Of a stretch of DNA of 6,540 nucleotides, positions 1-5,639 are shown in pieces (within the stretch, counting starts at the first letter, position 1; each line of letters opens with the position of its first letter). The stretch lies in NCBI GenBank assembly GCA_029059965.1, contig JAIDUY010000531.1, positions 1-6,540 on the forward strand. The letters are read 5' to 3'. A model generated the notes under the pieces. That model was not told the origin of the DNA. It was given only the letters and a program-made list of their open reading frames with translations, and did not search any database. This DNA comes from Muribaculaceae bacterium (GTDB taxonomy: Bacteria; Bacteroidota; Bacteroidia; Bacteroidales; Muribaculaceae). A program made the translations under genes and the position numbers.

Positions 1-42
1 ATTTAATAGTTTGAAATATATTTTAATGAATATGAAAGTGCG

Positions 43-828
43 TCAGCTCTCCGAATTGAAGCGCGACGACAGTTTGCGGACCTCGGCCACGGCGCTCATG
101 TCGGGATTGACAGGCACCACGGATATGTGCCGGCGGTTGAGCCAGTATTCGTCCGTATCGTCGGCATCGGGTTCTTCGTTGACGAAGCGTCCTGTCAGCC
201 AGTAGAAAGGCGCTCCCGTGGGGTCGATGTAGCGTTTGTACTCCTCGGTCCAGTGCCCGCGGGCGGCGCGGCAGACCTTGATGCCTTCGGGTATGACCTT
301 GGCGGGAATATTGACGTTGAGGCAGATGCCGTCGGGTAGACCGCCGTCGAGGACCTTGCGGACTATTTCCTTGACGAAGCCCGTCGAGAAGGAGAAATCG
401 GCCTTGAGCGAATGGTGCAGCAGCGAGAATCCTACCGAAGGAATGTGCTCCATGCAACCCTCGAGGACGGCGCCCATGGTGCCGCTGTATACTATGCATG
501 TGCCGGAATTGGAGCCGTGGTTGATGCCTGATAGCAGCAGGTCGGGTTTGTGGGGCACAATGGCATGGAGGCCGAGCTTGACGCAGTCGACGGGAGTGCC
601 GTTGACGGTGTATAGCCGCACGCCTTCGGTGTCGCTTTCGAGTTCCTTGATTTTCAGCGGAAGTCCGACAGTCAGGGCAGACGACTGTCCCGAGCGGGGC
701 TCGACGGGTGCGATGACGATGACGTCGCCGAACTCGCGGACGCATTCCACCAGCCTGTGGAGGCCGGGAGCGTCGATGCTGTCGTCGTTGGTGATGAGGA
801 TGAGAGGGCGTTCGGATGAATCTTGCAT
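43..828 (-). CDS. surE: 5'/3'-nucleotidase SurE
   Basis: SurE is a metal-dependent phosphatase that removes phosphate from nucleoside 5'- and 3'-monophosphates (and in some species short polyphosphate); it is cytoplasmic and linked to stationary-phase survival. The 261-residue product has the usual family length. Visible motifs in order: the N-terminal ITNDDSIDAPG block with the metal-binding pair Asp15-Asp16, the APVEPRSGQS loop with the likely metal ligand Ser46, NGTPVDCV at 76-83, SGINHGSNSG at 100-109 with the likely metal ligand Asn103, and YSGTMGAVLEG just after. All expected metal ligands are present, so it should be active. No signal peptide is seen. The ATG at 828 places the NDD motif about 14 residues from the start, as normal. 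It lies 56 bases downstream of the GldB-like gene on the same strand with no terminator between them, so co-transcription is likely. The product is very secure; its physiological substrate here is inferred. Confidence 0.97.
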   Translation of the reverse strand: MQDSSERPLILITNDDSIDAPGLHRLVECVREFGDVIVIAPVEPRSGQSSALTVGLPLKIKELESDTEGVRLYTVNGTPVDCVKLGLHAIVPHKPDLLLSGINHGSNSGTCIVYSGTMGAVLEGCMEHIPSVGFSLLHHSLKADFSFSTGFVKEIVRKVLDGGLPDGICLNVNIPAKVIPEGIKVCRAARGHWTEEYKRYIDPTGAPFYWLTGRFVNEEPDADDTDEYWLNRRHISVVPVNPDMSAVAEVRKLSSRFNSES

Positions 829-863
829 AATAGCTTGGTTGAAACGTGTGAACTTATAACGTA

Positions 864-875
864 CCGGCCGGCCGG
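864..875. repeat. 12-base GC-only palindrome between gldB-like gene and surE
   Basis: The short gap between the two leftward genes contains the perfect self-complementary run CCGGCCGGCCGG. It lacks a loop and a T-tract on either strand, so it does not read as an intrinsic terminator. It could be chance in GC-rich DNA, a methylation or restriction target (it contains overlapping GGCC and CCGG sites), or a weak mRNA structure just before surE. No function is claimed. Confidence 0.35.
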
Positions 876-884
876 AATGTTGAA

Positions 885-1889
885 TCAGGGATTGTAGCGG
901 GCCAGTGCGAGTGTCTGGGGCGAACGGTAGAATTCAGGGCTGAGGAGGTAGGGGAGTGTGGCGTCGGGGTTATTGCGCAGATAGCTCTCGACGATGCGAT
1001 AGCCGATATATCGGCCGGCGCGTCCGGGGGCGCGCACGTCCAGCAGGGCCGTGTTGGGGCCGGGGCCGACGAGCTTGCGCACATTTTCGTCCGAGGTGTC
1101 GTAGAGCAGACCTCGCGCGACGATGGCGTTCCAGAGGTTGCTTTCCTCATCTTCGAGGAAGGTGAACTGTTCGGGGCGGTATCCGAGGGCTTCGCGAGGC
1201 GTGCCTCCGTCGACGGCTTTGATTTTGGCGACGGTGAGGGCACCTTCGTACAGCATGCGCGACAGAGCCGTCGGACTGTCGCCACCGTCGTAAGGCTTCT
1301 CGGTGGCTATCAGAGCCTCGGCGATGTCGTAGGGCATGAGCTTCGGCTCCTTGACAAGGCGCATGTAGAGCGGGAAGTGCGAGTAGGCTTCGTATTCAGC
1401 GCCGAGATAATGGTTGAGGGCGACAAGCATGACACTGTCGACAAACATCACCGACTCGTAGCGCCCCCACACCACGGCTGCATATTTGCGCGGTGGCAGT
1501 TCGATGCCTTCGGCCCTCATCCTCGCCAGAGTGTTGCCTATAGCCAAGGCGAGGCTGTCGGTGTCGGTATAGACCGAGTCGACCGCCGGGGTGAACATCA
1601 GCACCGGCAGCGACCACGACCAGCCCTGAATGCGCTCGTCGGTGGTAGGCAGCTCGCCCACTACCTTCATGAAAGCCATGGTCTCGGCCGAGTCCACCCT
1701 GAGCATGGCAGCCCTTTCGGCAGAGTCGGCCCTGCCGTAGCGGAACATGGTGGTGTAGACATCGGCCACATGGACAGAATCGGGCGCGGGCGCGTCGGCT
1801 CCGTGCCCTCCGCACGAAGTCAGCGCCCCCATAGCAAGGAGCGCGGCCCCGATGAGGGTTTCGGTAATTCCGGTTGATTTCATAGTCAT
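885..1889 (-). CDS. gldB: GldB-like lipoprotein
   Basis: Predicted lipoprotein of 334 residues. A hydrophobic segment at about 11-25 ends in a lipobox (LTSC) with lipidated Cys26, followed by a low-complexity Gly/Ala/Asp/Pro linker. The mature part resembles the GldB family of Bacteroidota: ALNHYLG near 157-163, FPLYMRLVKEP near 172-182, SRMLYEGALTVAKIK near 210-224, LGYRPEQFTFLEDEESNLW near 235-253, and the C-terminal RAPGRAGRYIGYRIVESYL near 286-304. GldB is needed for gliding in flavobacteria, but homologues are common in non-gliding gut Bacteroidales, where the role is unclear. Nothing after Cys26 looks like the acidic surface-export signal known in this phylum, so a periplasm-facing anchor is the simpler guess. 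Start is ATG at 1889; an ATG two codons in (1883) is equally usable. It is first in a leftward pair with surE and has its own promoter. Family assignment is from recalled motifs; function here is uncertain. Confidence 0.8.
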   Translation of the reverse strand: MTMKSTGITETLIGAALLAMGALTSCGGHGADAPAPDSVHVADVYTTMFRYGRADSAERAAMLRVDSAETMAFMKVVGELPTTDERIQGWSWSLPVLMFTPAVDSVYTDTDSLALAIGNTLARMRAEGIELPPRKYAAVVWGRYESVMFVDSVMLVALNHYLGAEYEAYSHFPLYMRLVKEPKLMPYDIAEALIATEKPYDGGDSPTALSRMLYEGALTVAKIKAVDGGTPREALGYRPEQFTFLEDEESNLWNAIVARGLLYDTSDENVRKLVGPGPNTALLDVRAPGRAGRYIGYRIVESYLRNNPDATLPYLLSPEFYRSPQTLALARYNP

Positions 1890-1924
1890 AGTCTATGTAC
1901 GCGGGAGAGACGCTATATGTTCTG

Positions 1925-1957
1925 CAAAATTAACATTTTTGTTCCATAATATGCCAA
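1925..1957 (-). promoter_or_regulatory. Promoter of gldB-like gene (Bacteroidota type)
   Basis: Read on the minus strand, TAATTTTG (1932 down to 1925) matches the Bacteroidota -7 consensus TAnnTTTG exactly. A TTGG (1957 down to 1954) sits 21 bases upstream as a near match to the -33 TTTG. The predicted transcript starts near 1921, giving a leader of about 30 bases before the ATG at 1889. Confidence 0.6.
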
Positions 1958-2007
1958 GCCGGACAATATTTCGACCTACGGATTATCCCTGCGGAATAAA
2001 AAATGCG

Positions 2008-2015
2008 TAAATTTG
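2008..2015 (+). promoter_or_regulatory. -7 element of amidase promoter
   Basis: TAAATTTG matches TAnnTTTG exactly and is followed by a C, as is common. There is no good -33 TTTG at the usual distance (only TTAT at 1983-1986, 21 bases upstream), so the promoter may be weak or activator-dependent. Only ten bases separate the element from the amidase ATG, so the message would start about six bases before the gene. It is back to back with the promoter of the GldB-like gene. Confidence 0.5.
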
Positions 2016-2025
2016 CAGCAGAAAA

Positions 2026-2886
2026 ATGAGCTTAGCCGCTTCACATAGCTTCTGCAGGCGTCTCGTCGCTGTCATGATCTTGCTTCCGGCGATGATTCTT
2101 ACGGGCGTGACGGCCACGGCGGCCGTCGCCGAGGACGACGGCCGGTTCGTCCTTGCCATAGACCCCGGACACGGAGGCAACGACCTCGGAACCTCCGGCA
2201 GCAGGTTGCATGAGAAGAACGTGACCCTGCAGGTGGCGAGACTTCTGCGCGATATGCTCGCCGAACGTCTCGGCGACTCGGTGAAGGTAGTGATGACGCG
2301 CGACGCCGACATCTTCGTGCCGCTGCGCGAGCGAGCCGCGATAGCCAACCGCGCAAACGCCGACCTGTTCGTGTCGATTCACGTCAACTCCATCGCCAAG
2401 CGTTCGCGCGGACGACGGACCATCAAGGGCACCTCGGTCTATACCCTGGGCCTGCACAAGAGCGAGGCGAACCTTTCGGTCGCAATGGCCGAGAACGCCG
2501 TCATCGAGCTTGAGGAGGATTTCAGCGAAGCCTATCAGGGATTCGACCCCAACGTATCCGAGAGCTACATCATCTTCGAGCTTGGGCAGAACCGCAACAT
2601 GGAGCAGAGTCTCGAGATGGCCTCGCTGGCACAGCACTTCCTCGTCAGCCACGCCGGACGTGCCGACCGCGAGGTGCGACAGGCAGGATTCCTTGTCCTG
2701 TGGGCCACCAAGATGCCGGCGGTGCTCGTGGAGCTCGATTTCATGTGCAATCCCGACATCGAGCGCTACTTCGGCACCGAGCGAGGGCGCAAGGAGCTGG
2801 CCGAGTCGCTCTACCTCGCAGTCGACGCCTACAGGAGGCTGCATCCGCACAATCCTGCGGCATCTGCGCGCGGCGGCGAACAATAA
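2026..2886 (+). CDS. N-acetylmuramoyl-L-alanine amidase (Amidase_3), exported
   Basis: Zinc hydrolase that cuts the amide bond between N-acetylmuramic acid and the stem peptide of peptidoglycan, used in daughter-cell separation and wall turnover. The 286-residue product begins with a signal peptide: two arginines at 11-12, a hydrophobic core at about 13-29, and a likely cleavage after Ala35 (VAEDD). The Amidase_3 domain spans about 41-272. Expected zinc and catalytic residues are present: His49 in DPGHGG, Glu63 in HEKN, His119 in VSIHVNS, and the catalytic Glu236 in AVLVELDF. The stretch at about 147-198, with AENAVIELEEDF and GFDPNVSES, is an extra segment in the position where AmiC-type enzymes carry a helix that blocks the active site until an activator binds; autoinhibition here is an inference. 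The ATG at 2026 is chosen because it gives a complete signal peptide with a basic n-region. The next gene, 63 bases downstream, is an MCE protein, probably co-transcribed. Confidence 0.95.
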   Translation: MSLAASHSFCRRLVAVMILLPAMILTGVTATAAVAEDDGRFVLAIDPGHGGNDLGTSGSRLHEKNVTLQVARLLRDMLAERLGDSVKVVMTRDADIFVPLRERAAIANRANADLFVSIHVNSIAKRSRGRRTIKGTSVYTLGLHKSEANLSVAMAENAVIELEEDFSEAYQGFDPNVSESYIIFELGQNRNMEQSLEMASLAQHFLVSHAGRADREVRQAGFLVLWATKMPAVLVELDFMCNPDIERYFGTERGRKELAESLYLAVDAYRRLHPHNPAASARGGEQ

Positions 2887-2949
2887 CACTCCTTTTTCAA
2901 TTATGAATTAAGCAGAATACTAACGCAAACACAACGATATATTCAACAC

Positions 2950-3843
2950 ATGAAGCGTAAGGAAATATTGGTGGGACTGATGGTGACGCTTGCCCTTGTC
3001 CTGCTGTTTTTCGGAATCAATTTTCTGAAGGGCGTCAACATCTTCAAGGCCGCCAACTACTACTATGCCGGCTATTCCAACGTCGAAGGCCTTGCCACAT
3101 CGGCGCCCGTGACACTCAACGGCTATAAGGTCGGTCTGGTGCGAAACATAAAGTACCAGTTCGACAATCCCGGCAATGTCGTGGTCGAATTCAGCGTCGA
3201 CAAGGAACTCCGCCTGCCGCGCAACACACAGGCCGTCATCTCTTCCGACCTTCTCGGCACAGCCTCGATAGTGCTGCGCCTCGGCGATGCCTCCGAGGGC
3301 TTCTATGCTGTCGGCGACACAGTGCCGGGCTCTGTCAACGCCGGTCTCATGGGCAGCGTCAACGAGACCATCATGCCTGCCGTCAGCGCCGTCATCCCCA
3401 AAGTCGACACCCTCCTCACCAGCCTCAACACACTTGTGTCCGACCCTGCGCTGGCCACCTCGGTGCGCCGCATCGACGACATCACTCTCGAGCTCGACGC
3501 ATCCGTGCGCTCGCTCCGCTCCCTGATGGAAGCTCTCGCCCCGACGGTGCAGAATGTCAACAGCATCACAACCAACGTCGACACCATAACAGGCAACCTC
3601 ACCGTCGTGAGCGCGGCTCTTGCCGAAGCACCGGTCGACAGCCTGATGAACGAGCTCAATCGCACAGCAGCCAACCTCGAGCAGCTCACGGCAGCGCTCA
3701 ACAATCCCGACTCATCCATCGGAAGGCTCACCAGCGACCCCGAGCTATACAATAATATAAATGCAACGGTGATGTCGCTCGACAGCCTCTTCGTCGACAT
3801 CAAGCGCAACCCGAAACGCTATATCAGCATCAAGCTTCTCTGA
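2950..3843 (+). CDS. MlaD/MCE-family lipid-transport protein
   Basis: Predicted inner-membrane-anchored periplasmic protein of the MCE superfamily, whose members form hexameric rings that bind lipid and pass it between inner and outer membrane, usually with an ABC transporter. The 297 residues comprise a short basic N-terminus (MKRKE), one transmembrane helix at about 6-24, an MCE domain at about 36-115 (including PVTLNGYKVGLVRNI at 53-67 and SSDLLGTASIVLRLG at 98-112), and a long mostly helical tail at about 140-285 rich in Ser/Thr/Asn/Asp/Leu that could form a coiled coil or tunnel. The tail ends in SIGRLTSDPELYNNIN and a basic NPKRYISIKLL. No ATPase or permease partner (MlaF/MlaE type) is in this window, so partners must lie elsewhere. 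Pairing with an upstream amidase is, as I recall, common in Bacteroidales. Transcription ends at the strong hairpin 16 bases after the stop. Confidence 0.93.
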   Translation: MKRKEILVGLMVTLALVLLFFGINFLKGVNIFKAANYYYAGYSNVEGLATSAPVTLNGYKVGLVRNIKYQFDNPGNVVVEFSVDKELRLPRNTQAVISSDLLGTASIVLRLGDASEGFYAVGDTVPGSVNAGLMGSVNETIMPAVSAVIPKVDTLLTSLNTLVSDPALATSVRRIDDITLELDASVRSLRSLMEALAPTVQNVNSITTNVDTITGNLTVVSAALAEAPVDSLMNELNRTAANLEQLTAALNNPDSSIGRLTSDPELYNNINATVMSLDSLFVDIKRNPKRYISIKLL

Positions 3844-3859
3844 TTGCGAAGCACGGCAT

Positions 3860-3910
3860 AGACGGGCGCTTATTTAGAAGCCTTCTAAATAAGCCCCCGT
3901 CTGTTTTTTT
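3860..3910 (+). terminator. Strong intrinsic terminator of amidase-MCE operon
   Basis: A 20-base arm (3860-3879) pairs with 3883-3902 around a three-base GCC loop, with 19 of 20 positions complementary; the one mismatch is C3867 against C3895. A G then seven Ts (3904-3910) follow. The T-tract lies only on the right, so it stops rightward transcripts only. It isolates the envelope genes from dnaA. Confidence 0.93.
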
Positions 3911-3935
3911 AACCCGCATGGGCGCAAGATTAGCC

Positions 3936-3953
3936 TCTGCAAGCGCTTGCAGA
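3936..3953. repeat. 18-base perfect palindrome (operator-like)
   Basis: TCTGCAAGCGCTTGCAGA equals its own reverse complement across all 18 bases. It has no spacer, so it is better read as a binding site for a dimeric protein than as an RNA hairpin. It lies about 165 bases upstream of the dnaA -33 element, far for a classic repressor site. The bound factor, if any, is unknown. Confidence 0.6.
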
Positions 3954-3992
3954 CTTGGACGAAGATATTGGGCGATTTTGATGCCCGATTTC

Positions 3993-4072
3993 AAAGTGTT
4001 GAAAATAAGTAGATTGTAATTATATTGAGACGTAAGCCTGCGGCTCGGGAGGCACTTTGTATAAAGTGTTGA
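3993..4072. repeat. AAAGTGTTGA direct repeat with shared CACTTT partner
   Basis: AAAGTGTTGA occurs at 3993-4002 and again at 4063-4072, exactly 70 bases apart. CACTTTG at 4053-4059 can pair with CAAAGTG at 3992-3998, while CACTTT at 4053-4058 can instead pair with AAAGTG at 4063-4068 as a tight hairpin. The two pairings exclude each other. Confidence 0.5.
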
Positions 4073-4108
4073 GCAACGGCATGTTGCAATGTTTTTTGAT
4101 TTTCCAAA

Positions 4109-4136
4109 TATTTTCACGTTTGTTTTTGTGAAAATA
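4109..4136. repeat. Inverted repeat spanning the dnaA promoter -33
   Basis: TATTTTCAC (4109-4117) is perfectly complementary to GTGAAAATA (4128-4136) with ten bases between, GTTTGTTTTT. The candidate -33 TTTG at 4119-4122 lies inside that spacer. The placement suggests a repressor or activator site for dnaA, though an AT-rich chance repeat cannot be excluded. Confidence 0.5.
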
Positions 4137-4150
4137 AAGTCGGAATTTTG
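4119..4150 (+). promoter_or_regulatory. Promoter of dnaA (Bacteroidota type)
   Basis: A -33 TTTG at 4119-4122 is followed 20 bases later by GAATTTTG at 4143-4150, which matches the -7 consensus TAnnTTTG at all but its first base. The start of transcription would be near 4154, giving a leader of about 26 bases before the dnaA ATG. A second TTTG at 4125-4128 has poorer spacing. Confidence 0.55.
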
Positions 4151-4179
4151 CAATCGTCAAAAATAGCCTTAAGCATTAA

Positions 4180-5598
4180 ATGGACCAATCAGCGCATCAG
4201 GAGCTCTGGGCAAGATGCAGTCAGTTTATCTGCGACAACATCGAGCCCGAGCAGTACGACACCTTGTTCCGCGACATACAGCTCGAGAAGTATGTCGTGG
4301 CATCCGATGCGTCGCCTGCCTACCTGATTCTCCAGGTGTCCAGCAACTTCATCATCGACGAAATCGAGCGTCGCTACCAGTCGCTGTTCCGCGCCGGCAT
4401 CAAGAAAATCTTCGGTGAGGGAGTACAGGTCTACTACCGCACCCTCACGGTCCAGACCGATCCGAGCTCGTCGGTGCTCCAGAAGAGCACATCTCCGTCG
4501 GCCACCATCATGGCACAGAGCAAAGTCGAGTCGGCCAATCCGTTCAAGGCACCGAGCGACCGCGACTTCGACCCGCAGCTAAACCCCCGCTACAACTTCG
4601 AGAACTACTGTCTGAGCGAATCCAACAAGATTGCCCGCTCCATAGGCGAAGCCATCGGCGACAATCCCTCGCTCAAGACATTCAATCCCCTCTTTGTCTT
4701 CGGCCCCTCGGGCGTAGGCAAGACCCATCTCATACAGGCGATCGGTATCCGCGTCAAAGAGCGTAACCCGCAGGCGCGTGTGCTCTACGTCACCGCCCGT
4801 CTGTTCGAGAGCCAGTACACCGCGGCACAGTGGAAGGACAACATCAACAACTTCTTCCACTTCTACCAGAGCATCGATACCCTTATTATCGACGACATCC
4901 AGGACCTGCAGGGCAAACCCGGCACACAGAACATATTCTTCCATATCTTCAACCACCTCCACCAGCACGACCGCCAGATAATACTGTCCAGCGACTGCGC
5001 TCCGGCCGAAATGGAACGTTTCGAGGCGCGACTTCTCAGCCGCTTCAAGTGGGGCATGCAGGTGGAACTCGGCCGTCCCGACATCGACCTGCGCCGCGAC
5101 GTGCTTCGTCAGAAAGCCGAGCAGAACGGTGTGGTGCTGCCCGAAGATGTCCTTGAGTATATCGCAGCCAACGTCACCGAAAACGTCCGCGAGCTCGAAG
5201 GTATCGTTACCTCGCTCCTTGCCCATGCCACGGTGATGAACCGCGAGATATCGGTCGACCTTGCCCGCCGCGTCATGTCCAACGCCGTCAAGATACAGCG
5301 CCGTCAGGTCAACTTCGAAATGGTGACCGAGGCCGTGGCCTCCCATTTCAAAATTACCCCCGACCTGCTGTTCACCAAGACACGCAAGCGCGAGATAGCC
5401 GATGCCCGTCATGTGGTGATGTACCTTGCCAAGAAACTCGTCAAGATGCCTCTCACGACCATAGGGCAGCGTCTGGACCGCACACATGCCACCGTCATCC
5501 ACGGAGTGCAGTGCGTCGAGGACCGTCTGGCCCGCGAAAAGCAGTTCGCAGCCGATGTCGAGACTATCGAGACCTCCATCGCCATTCCAAAGGCCTGA
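4180..5598 (+). CDS. dnaA: Chromosomal replication initiator DnaA
   Basis: DnaA binds origin DNA as an ATP-bound oligomer, opens the duplex and helps load the replicative helicase. The 472-residue product has all four domains: domain I at about 1-90 (helicase/partner interaction), a short Ser/Thr/Pro-rich linker at about 91-135, the AAA+ domain at about 136-365, and the DNA-binding domain at about 375-470. Visible motifs are Walker A GPSGVGKT at 175-182, Walker B LIIDDIQ at 235-241, sensor 1 ILSSD at 268-272, the arginine finger Arg288 in LLSRFKWG, and sensor 2 NVRELEG at 335-341. The C-terminal signature reads RTHATVIHG at 434-442; the usual Asp of the DHTTV box-reading motif is Thr435 here. 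The ATG at 4180 fits the expected domain I start; spacing to the promoter agrees. Unlike many bacteria, dnaN does not follow; a thymidine kinase gene does, 41 bases downstream. Confidence 0.98.
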   Translation: MDQSAHQELWARCSQFICDNIEPEQYDTLFRDIQLEKYVVASDASPAYLILQVSSNFIIDEIERRYQSLFRAGIKKIFGEGVQVYYRTLTVQTDPSSSVLQKSTSPSATIMAQSKVESANPFKAPSDRDFDPQLNPRYNFENYCLSESNKIARSIGEAIGDNPSLKTFNPLFVFGPSGVGKTHLIQAIGIRVKERNPQARVLYVTARLFESQYTAAQWKDNINNFFHFYQSIDTLIIDDIQDLQGKPGTQNIFFHIFNHLHQHDRQIILSSDCAPAEMERFEARLLSRFKWGMQVELGRPDIDLRRDVLRQKAEQNGVVLPEDVLEYIAANVTENVRELEGIVTSLLAHATVMNREISVDLARRVMSNAVKIQRRQVNFEMVTEAVASHFKITPDLLFTKTRKREIADARHVVMYLAKKLVKMPLTTIGQRLDRTHATVIHGVQCVEDRLAREKQFAADVETIETSIAIPKA

Positions 5599-5614
5599 CA
5601 TAAGCCAAAGGCCT
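5587..5614 (+). repeat. Short direct repeat at the dnaA stop codon
   Basis: CCAAAGGCCT occurs at 5587-5596, ending in the first base of the dnaA TGA stop, and again at 5605-5614 in the gap before the thymidine kinase gene. The repeat could reflect a small tandem duplication that fixed the end of dnaA, or chance. AGGCCT is itself palindromic. No function is claimed. Confidence 0.4.
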
Positions 5615-5639
5615 CTCTCAAACATATCAAAGCCTACTT

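Larger units (their letters stand above)
3911..4179. other. Gene-free, inverted-repeat-rich leader upstream of dnaA
   Basis: No convincing gene lies between the terminator and dnaA. The stretch is more AT-rich than its flanks and contains at least six inverted repeats: TCTGCAAGCGCTTGCAGA at 3936-3953; a TTGGGC/GCCCGA hairpin at 3968-3988 (one G-T pair); AGCC/GGCT at 4035-4045; CACTTT/AAAGTG at 4053-4068; GCAAC/GTTGC at 4073-4087; and a nine-base stem at 4109-4136 around the dnaA -33 element. A direct repeat AAAGTGTTGA adds a possible alternative fold. Candidate explanations are operators controlling dnaA, a small structured RNA on either strand, or one copy of a dispersed intergenic repeat. 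I see no DnaA boxes (TTATCCACA) here, so an origin is not supported, and no tRNA signature. Boundaries are simply the neighbouring features. Confidence 0.5.

Noticed and set aside
1..42. AT-rich stretch after the surE stop, checked for a terminator
   Set aside because: No stem followed by a T-tract is seen in the leftward direction; the transcript may continue beyond the window.
23..859. Overlapping frames on both strands across surE
   Set aside because: surE motifs fix the coding frame; the others are Arg/His- or Ser/Pro-rich shadows.
2041..2889. A 282-codon open frame on the minus strand opposite the amidase
   Set aside because: It mirrors a well-supported gene with all catalytic residues; it has no recognisable domain and no promoter or start context of its own.
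3830..4153. A 107-codon minus-strand frame across the leader and terminator
   Set aside because: It runs through the terminator hairpin and the end of the MCE gene, and its composition (Lys/Asn/Ser/Thr/Cys, no domain) looks like translated non-coding DNA. It would be worth revisiting only if the region proves to be transcribed leftward.
3911..4179. Possible replication origin next to dnaA
   Set aside because: No TTATCCACA-like boxes or long AT-rich repeats are visible, and dnaA is often far from oriC in Bacteroidota.
4579..5625. A 348-codon open frame on the minus strand opposite dnaA
   Set aside because: It lies almost entirely antisense to a certain gene, resembles no family I know, and long antisense frames are expected where GC-biased third positions suppress stops.
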